A DNA stretch of 10,462 nucleotides. Source: an uncultured Dehalococcoidia bacterium. Lineage in GTDB: Bacteria; Chloroflexota; Dehalococcoidia; Tepidiformales; Tepidiformaceae. Where the stretch lies: the NCBI GenBank assembly GCA_937864275.1, contig CALMIW010000345.1, positions 1 through 10,462 of the forward strand, read 5' to 3'. Both the position numbers and the translations under genes were made by a program. The notes beneath the pieces were generated by a model, which searched no databases, was not told the DNA's origin, and saw nothing but the letters and a program-made list of their open reading frames with translations. Below are positions 5,970-10,462 of the stretch, piece by piece (position 1 is the first letter of the stretch; each line of letters begins with the position of its first letter).

Positions 5970-7235
5970 ATGACGAATAGACGACGAGGGTCCCGCTGGA
6001 CCTGGTTGATGGCGCTCGCCGCCCTCACGGCAATCTTCGCCGTCGCCTGCAGTGGCGACGATGACGACGACGACGGTGGCGATGAGGCTGGCTTCACCGA
6101 CGCCGGCTACAAGGCGGCCGGGTTAGACAAGGCCCGGATCATCACGGTCGATGGGGACATCCCGATCGGCATTTCCAGCGCCCTGACCGGCGAAGTCGCC
6201 GGCCTCGGTATTCCGATCGCCGATTCTGCGGAGGTCGCGTCCGAAGGAATCACCGTCAAGGGCAAGAAGATCAAGTGGGTTCGCGAAGACGACCTTTGCA
6301 GCCCTGAAGGCGGACCGGCCGCCGCTGACCGGCTCGTGAAGGCCAAGGTCGTCGCCGCCATCGGGCCGATCTGCTCCGGCGGCACGCGCGCCAGCCTCAA
6401 GATCTTCGACGATGCCGGCATCACCCACATCTCGCCTTCGGCCACCGCCGGCGACCTGACCACCCCGGCCCGCCCGGAAGGCCCGTACGTCACCTTCTTC
6501 CGCGTCCCGGTGCTCAACGCCGACGAGGCGCGCGAACAGGCGAAGTTCGCCTACGACACCCTGAAGGCGAAGAAGGCCTTCGTCATCTTCGACACCGACG
6601 ACTACGGCAAGGACCTCTCCGCGGAGTTCCAGAAGTACTTCAAGGAAGAGGGCGGCGAGATCGTCGGCACCCCGGCGGGCTACGAAAAGAAGACGACCGA
6701 CTTCAAGTCGATCATCGCGAACATCAAGGCCGCCAAGCCCGACGTCATCTACCATGCCGGCTTCTACGCCGAGGCAACGCCGTTCCTCCAGCAGCTTCGC
6801 GCTGATGGGGACCTCAAGTCCATGCCCTATGTGGGCGGCGACGGCATCAAGAACGAAGAGCTGCTGACCGGCGCCAAGGATGCGGCCGAGGGCGCCTATC
6901 TCGCCCTCCCGGGCACCCAGGGCTCGCAGTTCGAGACCTACAAGAAGGCCTACGCCGACAAGTTCAAGGGCGACGCCGAAACCGCCACCTTCGGCGCCGA
7001 GGCCTATGACGCGGCCACCGCGATCATCAAGGCCCTCGAGAAAGTCGCCGTCGAAAAGGATGGCAAGCTCGAAATCGACCTCAAGAAGCTCAACGAGGAA
7101 ATCAAGAAGAGCAGCTTCGAGGGCGCTTCGGGCAAGGTCGAGTTCGAGGACAACGGTAACCGCGCAGGCGCCGTCGTCCGCCTGTTCAAGGTCGTGGGCG
7201 GCAAGTACGTCCAGCTCGAAGCGGGCAAGAAGTAA
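5970..7235 (+). CDS. livK: Branched-chain amino-acid-type ABC transporter substrate-binding lipoprotein
   Basis: A 421-residue type I periplasmic-binding-fold protein (Peripla_BP_6/LivJ-LivK family) that captures substrate outside the membrane for the LivHMGF importer. The ATG at 5970 follows GGAGGAGGG with suitable spacing. Seen: basic N-terminus NRRRGSRW, hydrophobic core to residue 26, and lipobox AVAC with lipidated C27; then an acidic linker with six consecutive Asp (30-35). The mature part starts near 55 with DIPIGISSALTGEVAGLG (63-80). C110 and C135 are 25 apart, as in the LivJ disulfide (Cys53-Cys78). S136 and T159 (in SPSATAGDLT) match LivJ residues that hold the ligand's carboxylate and amino group. 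D291 in GGDGIKNEE occupies about the place of the LivJ glutamate that binds the amino group. An amino-acid-like ligand is therefore plausible, but family members also take amides, urea and aromatic acids. It is first in the operon and followed by an attenuator-like hairpin. Confidence 0.93.
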   Translation: MTNRRRGSRWTWLMALAALTAIFAVACSGDDDDDDGGDEAGFTDAGYKAAGLDKARIITVDGDIPIGISSALTGEVAGLGIPIADSAEVASEGITVKGKKIKWVREDDLCSPEGGPAAADRLVKAKVVAAIGPICSGGTRASLKIFDDAGITHISPSATAGDLTTPARPEGPYVTFFRVPVLNADEAREQAKFAYDTLKAKKAFVIFDTDDYGKDLSAEFQKYFKEEGGEIVGTPAGYEKKTTDFKSIIANIKAAKPDVIYHAGFYAEATPFLQQLRADGDLKSMPYVGGDGIKNEELLTGAKDAAEGAYLALPGTQGSQFETYKKAYADKFKGDAETATFGAEAYDAATAIIKALEKVAVEKDGKLEIDLKKLNEEIKKSSFEGASGKVEFEDNGNRAGAVVRLFKVVGGKYVQLEAGKK

Positions 7236-7264
7236 CCTTCTCGCTCCGAATCATCGACTAACGG

Positions 7265-7301
7265 ACGGGAGAGGCGGCAACAATAGCCACCTCTCCCGTT
7301 T
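7265..7301 (+). terminator. Attenuator-like hairpin between livK and livH
   Basis: ACGGGAGAGG (7265-7274) pairs perfectly with CCTCTCCCGT (7290-7299). After one C/A mismatch, three more pairs (GGC/GCC) close a 7-base loop. Only TTT then C follows, so it should be leaky. Its place in the only sizeable gap of the operon fits partial termination, or 3'-end protection, that raises the binding-protein level over the permease and ATPase genes. Confidence 0.7.
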
Positions 7302-7327
7302 CCGTATCACTTCCACGGAGACCGGGC

Positions 7328-8287
7328 ATGACGGTCATCTTCCTGACCACTGCCGAGTTCTGGGCAGACCAGTTCGTCAACGGGCTGACCACGGGCAGCA
7401 TCTACGCGCTGATCGCCCTCGGCTACACCATGGTCTACGGCGTCCTCCAGCTGATTAACTTCGCCCACGGCGAGGTCTTCATGATTGGGGCGTTCGCCGG
7501 CTACGGCGTCCTCGTCGCCATGGGCGGAGACGACATCTCCGGAGCGATGATCGCCCTGGCGCTGGTGCTTGCCATGATTGCTGCCTCGGCAGCCTCGATG
7601 GGCACCGCCCTCGCCGTCGAGCGCATCGCCTACCGCCCGCTGCGAAACGCACCGCGGCTGGCGCCGCTCATCAGTGCCATCGGCGTCAGTGTCTTCCTCA
7701 GCCACCTCGTCGATGACGGCTTCCTCACCGGGCGCTCCAAGTACTACCCCGGCATCTTCCCCGACGGCGGATTCGACATCGGTCCGATGGCGATCACCTA
7801 CCTCCAGATGTTCCTGATGGGCGCCTCGCTCGCCATGATGGCGGCGCTCTGGTGGGTCATCCAGCGTACGAAGCTCGGGCGCGGCATCCGCGCCGTTGCC
7901 GAAAGCCGGGACAATGCGTCCCTGATGGGCATCGACGTCAACCGTGCCATCGTCGTTACGTTCGCCCTCGGCGCGATCATGGCCGGCGTCGCGGGAGTGT
8001 TATACGGCCTCTACTACAGCGCCATCCGCGGGAGCATGGGCTTCATCCCTGGCGTGAAGGCGTTCACCGCCGCCGTCCTCGGCGGCATCGGCAGCGTCCA
8101 GGGCGCGGTCATCGGCGGCTACTTCCTCGGCCTCACCGAAACAGTCGGCCGCGAACTCCTGAACGAAATCCCCGGCGTGAACCTCCCGAACCAGTGGAAG
8201 GACGTCGTTGCCTTCAGCCTCCTGGTCCTCGTCCTCATCTTCCGGCCGACGGGCATCTTCCGGCAGAAGGAGGCGAAGCGTGCCTAG
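7328..8287 (+). CDS. livH: Branched-chain amino-acid-type ABC transporter permease LivH
   Basis: A 319-residue integral membrane permease that pairs with LivM to form the translocation channel. ATG 7328 follows GGAG by seven bases. Seen: NGLTTGSIYALIALGYTMVYGVLQLINFAHGEVFMIG (18-54), the signature N-terminal region of LivH with its INFAHGE motif; several hydrophobic helices through 75-100, 110-127, 155-178, 205-233, 240-270 and 290-306; and the cytoplasmic coupling loop GRGIRAVAESRDNASLMGID (184-203), which contacts the ATPases. AVLGGIGSVQGAVIGG (249-264) is the conserved LivH/LivM glycine-rich helix. Length is near the family norm of about 300. The C-terminus is basic (RQKEAKRA), as expected on the inner side. 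Its last eight bases overlap the start of livM. Confidence 0.95.
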   Translation: MTVIFLTTAEFWADQFVNGLTTGSIYALIALGYTMVYGVLQLINFAHGEVFMIGAFAGYGVLVAMGGDDISGAMIALALVLAMIAASAASMGTALAVERIAYRPLRNAPRLAPLISAIGVSVFLSHLVDDGFLTGRSKYYPGIFPDGGFDIGPMAITYLQMFLMGASLAMMAALWWVIQRTKLGRGIRAVAESRDNASLMGIDVNRAIVVTFALGAIMAGVAGVLYGLYYSAIRGSMGFIPGVKAFTAAVLGGIGSVQGAVIGGYFLGLTETVGRELLNEIPGVNLPNQWKDVVAFSLLVLVLIFRPTGIFRQKEAKRA

Positions 8288-9413
8288 CATCCGCTCCCAA
8301 CTGCAGCAGGTGCCCGAATGGGCGCACGCGCTCACCTTCCTCGTCGTCGGCCTCCTCGGCTGGTACTTCCTCGATGACACCTGGGTGCGCGTGCTGTTCC
8401 TCGTGACCCTCTACGCCACGCTCGGGATGGGGCTCAACGTCGTTGTCGGCCTCGCGGGCCTCCTGGACCTCGGGTTCGTCGCGTTCTTCGCCACCGGCGC
8501 CTACGTGGTCGCCATCTGGGGCGCGCCCATTTCGCCTTCCGTGGAGGGCGTCGTCAATTACTGGGTCCTCCTGCCGATGGCCGTCTTCATCGGCGCGGGC
8601 GTCGGAATGCTCCTGGGCTTGCCCGTGCTGCCGCTGCGGGGCGACTACCTGGCGATCGTCACCCTGGGCTTCGGCGAAATCATCCGCATCCTCGCCCTCA
8701 ACATGGACGACTACACTCGCGGTTCCTCCGGGATCTTCGCGCTGGCCAAGCCCGACTACGGCGCGGGCAAGATCGACCACGTCGGGGACTTCCTGATCAT
8801 GATCCTGATCGCCGCGATGGTCGTCTGGTTTGTCACCTCGCGTCTGCGCGATTCGAAGGTCGGCCGCGCCTGGGAAGCAATCCGCGAAGACGAAGATGTC
8901 GCCCAGGGCATGGGCATCAACACCACCCGCTACAAGCTCATGGCCTTCGCCATCGGCGCTTCCATTGGCGCCCTCGGCGGCGCCATCTACGCACCCTTCG
9001 TCGACTTCGTCGCCCCGGCGCAATTCGGCCTGATCGTGAGCATTAACGTCCTCGCGCTGGTGATCATCGGCGGAATGGGCAACACCTCCGGTGTGGTCGT
9101 CGGCTCAGCGCTGCTGATCGGCGTGCCCGAACTCCTTCAGTTCGAGGAAACCGCCAACCTGCTCGCGAAGTTCGGCTGGTTGCGCGATGGCCTCAACACC
9201 GTGATCGATGGCTTCAACGCGATCTCCTTCGCCGACCTGGGCAAGCTCCCTCCCTCCGAGGAGTGGGGTGACAAGCTCGCGCTCTACCGCTTCATCGTCT
9301 TCGGAGCGCTCCTCGTCCTGGTCATGGTGTTGCGGCCCTCCGGCCTCTTCCCGAGCCGTCGCCGCGAACTTGAGTTCCAGGCCGAAGAACCCGAACCGGC
9401 AGGGATCGCCTGA
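8280..9413 (+). CDS. livM: Branched-chain amino-acid-type ABC transporter permease LivM
   Basis: A 377-residue membrane permease, partner of LivH. I choose GTG 8280 because AGAAGGAGG (8265-8273) lies six bases upstream, inside livH. Extending further upstream reads the livH region in a serine-rich, non-membrane frame. Seen: first helices 17-45; GLAGLLDLGFVAFFATGAYVVAI (57-79), the LivM signature; PVLPLRGDYLAIVTLGFGEIIRIL (115-138); the coupling loop GRAWEAIREDEDVAQGMGIN (195-214) with the EAA-like pattern; ALGGAIYAPFVDFVAP (231-246); IGGMGNTSGVVVGSALL (263-279); and a last helix 338-351 with LRPSGLF. Between the last two helices there is a polar segment (about 288-335) longer than I expect for the family. 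Extracytoplasmic helix count was judged by eye. Confidence 0.95.
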   Translation: MPSIRSQLQQVPEWAHALTFLVVGLLGWYFLDDTWVRVLFLVTLYATLGMGLNVVVGLAGLLDLGFVAFFATGAYVVAIWGAPISPSVEGVVNYWVLLPMAVFIGAGVGMLLGLPVLPLRGDYLAIVTLGFGEIIRILALNMDDYTRGSSGIFALAKPDYGAGKIDHVGDFLIMILIAAMVVWFVTSRLRDSKVGRAWEAIREDEDVAQGMGINTTRYKLMAFAIGASIGALGGAIYAPFVDFVAPAQFGLIVSINVLALVIIGGMGNTSGVVVGSALLIGVPELLQFEETANLLAKFGWLRDGLNTVIDGFNAISFADLGKLPPSEEWGDKLALYRFIVFGALLVLVMVLRPSGLFPSRRRELEFQAEEPEPAGIA

Positions 9414-10312
9414 TGGCCGCCGGAGAACTCGACGTCCGCGCCCTGGGTATGCAGTTCGAAGGCCTCAGCGCTCTCACGGACGTGTCCCTGTTCGTCCCGC
9501 CGGGCGAGATTCACGGGCTCATCGGCCCGAACGGCGCCGGCAAGACCACGATGTTCAACTGCCTCACGGGCTTCTACAAGCCAACATCCGGCGAGGTCTG
9601 GCTCTCCGGCGAGCGGATAGATGGGTTCCCGCCGCACGTTATCTCCGGAGCCGGCATCTCCAGGACATTCCAGAACATCCGCCTGTTCTCGAACATGACG
9701 GCCATCGAGAACGTCCTCGTCGGGAGTCACGGCCGGATCGGCGGCCAGACTGGCTTCCACGTGCCGAAACGGCGCCGCGAGTGGCTGCGCATCAAGGGGC
9801 GGTTCTCCCCCCGCCATGTCCCGAAGTCCCTCGCCGCCGGGCTCGTCGAAGTCGCGGGCGCCATCGCCCAACCTCCCACGGTCCGCAGGAACGAGCGCGA
9901 TGCGACCGAACGCGGCAAGCGGCTCCTGAAGAGCGTCGGCCTGGCCGGCCGCGAAAACGCCGTCGCCCGGAACCTTCCCTACGGCGACCAGCGCCGCCTG
10001 GAGATCGCCCGCGCCCTGGCGACCGGCCCGAGACTCCTCTTGCTCGACGAGCCCACGGCCGGCATGAACCCTCAGGAAAGCGCCTCGATGGTCGCGCTCA
10101 TCCGCCAGATCCGGGACGAGTTCGAAACCACGGTCGTCCTTATCGAGCATCAAATGCGCGTCGTCATGGGTGTCTGCGAGCGCATCACCGTCCTGGACTA
10201 CGGGCGAAAGATCTCGGAAGGCACTCCCGCCGAGGTCCAGAGAGATGCGAAAGTCATCGAAGCCTACCTCGGGACGCGCGCCCTGAAAGATGGCGGCCAT
10301 GCCACTCCTTAG
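9413..10312 (+). CDS. livG: Branched-chain amino-acid-type ABC transporter ATPase LivG
   Basis: A 299-residue cytoplasmic ATPase that powers the importer as a partner of LivF. Its ATG shares one base with the livM stop (TGATG). All ABC motifs are visible: Walker A GPNGAGKT (38-45); Q-loop Q87 in SRTFQNIRLF; the LivG-type signature LPYGDQRRLEIARAL (188-202), where YGDQ replaces LSGGQ; Walker B LLLLDEPTAGMNP (208-220) with catalytic E213; and H-loop H246 in IEHQM, where LivG proteins usually have IEHDM. FNCLTGFYKPTSG (48-60) and the C-terminal VIEAYLG (281-287) are LivG hallmarks. The protein is about 40 residues longer than E. coli LivG (about 255). The extra length falls in the helical subdomain between Q-loop and signature (about 108-165), which is rich in Arg and Lys. 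Confidence 0.95.
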   Translation: MAAGELDVRALGMQFEGLSALTDVSLFVPPGEIHGLIGPNGAGKTTMFNCLTGFYKPTSGEVWLSGERIDGFPPHVISGAGISRTFQNIRLFSNMTAIENVLVGSHGRIGGQTGFHVPKRRREWLRIKGRFSPRHVPKSLAAGLVEVAGAIAQPPTVRRNERDATERGKRLLKSVGLAGRENAVARNLPYGDQRRLEIARALATGPRLLLLDEPTAGMNPQESASMVALIRQIRDEFETTVVLIEHQMRVVMGVCERITVLDYGRKISEGTPAEVQRDAKVIEAYLGTRALKDGGHATP

Positions 10313-10462
10313 GGTCACCGGTCTCGCGGCCGGTTACGGCGCCATCGCCGCGATTAAGGGCATCTCCCTCGACGTCGAACAGGGCGAAATCGTCACCCTC
10401 ATCGGTTCCAACGGTGCCGGCAAGTCGACAACCCTCCGCGCCCTCTCTGGCGTCATCAAACC
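10299..10462 (+). CDS. livF: Branched-chain amino-acid-type ABC transporter ATPase LivF, 5' part only
   Basis: The first 54 codons of the second ATPase are present before the right edge cuts the gene. Seen: LLRVTGLAAGYGAIAAIKG (3-21), the typical LivF opening with the A-loop tyrosine Y13, then VEQGEIVTLIGSNGAGKST (26-44) containing Walker A GSNGAGKS. 'SNGAGKST' is the LivF version, where LivG has PNGAGKTT. The ATG at 10299 overlaps livG by 14 bases. A second in-frame ATG at 10290 would add three residues (MAA), and neither has a clear ribosome site, so start choice is open and translational coupling to livG is likely. The signature motif, Walker B and H-loop lie outside the window. Confidence 0.93.
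   Translation, partial: MPLLRVTGLAAGYGAIAAIKGISLDVEQGEIVTLIGSNGAGKSTTLRALSGVIK

Noticed and set aside
8208..8279. Upstream extension of livM inside livH
   Set aside because: The extension is a Ser/Arg-rich frame shadow of livH; the GTG at 8280 has an ideal ribosome binding site.
1..10462. Mobile element, CRISPR array, toxin-antitoxin, phage or defence system, tRNA or rRNA
   Set aside because: No transposase, integrase, spaced repeats, terminal inverted repeats, small toxin-like gene pair or RNA-gene structure was seen. All long intervals are explained by housekeeping-type metabolic or transport genes.

Overview
The window is GC-rich bacterial DNA with tightly packed genes. It carries a run of metabolic genes followed by a branched-chain amino-acid-type (LIV/HAAT) ABC transporter operon. 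An F420-type luciferase-like oxidoreductase, an acyl-CoA dehydrogenase, an MFE-2-like short-chain dehydrogenase and a LIV-type importer with a tat-less lipoprotein signal together suggest a Chloroflexota (Dehalococcoidia/Tepidiformia-like) or actinobacterial chromosome. This is inferred from gene content and protein style; no rRNA or marker gene is present to settle it. Several genes appear to use GTG or TTG starts behind good ribosome binding sites.

Left part (1-5373): the 5' end of a membrane protein gene, possibly PAP2-type, runs off the left edge on the minus strand. Next is a minus-strand LLM-class F420-dependent oxidoreductase with its own terminator. It is divergent from a plus-strand acyl-CoA dehydrogenase across a 253-bp intergenic region. 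The acyl-CoA dehydrogenase converges on a minus-strand cluster transcribed as SAM methyltransferase, hemerythrin-like protein, then SDR. A two-hairpin region, including a probable bidirectional terminator, lies between the convergent genes. The acyl-CoA dehydrogenase and the hydroxyacyl-CoA-dehydrogenase-like SDR fit sequential beta-oxidation-type steps on an unknown acyl-CoA.

Middle (5374-5969): a small single-domain rhodanese is transcribed divergently from the methyltransferase. It ends in a textbook intrinsic terminator, and 8 bases beyond that lies the best sigma70-like promoter of the window, which serves the transporter.

Right part (5970-10462): a lipoprotein substrate-binding protein, then a leaky-terminator-like hairpin, then two permeases and two ATPases (livK-livH-livM-livG-livF order). 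The last four genes overlap one another, and the final ATPase is cut by the right edge. The hairpin would give more binding protein than membrane components.

I do not see an undescribed multi-gene system here. The observations most worth a second look are the acyl-CoA dehydrogenase whose catalytic glutamate appears to sit on helix G rather than helix K, a degenerate hemerythrin metal site, a helical-phase direct repeat before the acyl-CoA dehydrogenase, and insertions in LivG and LivM.
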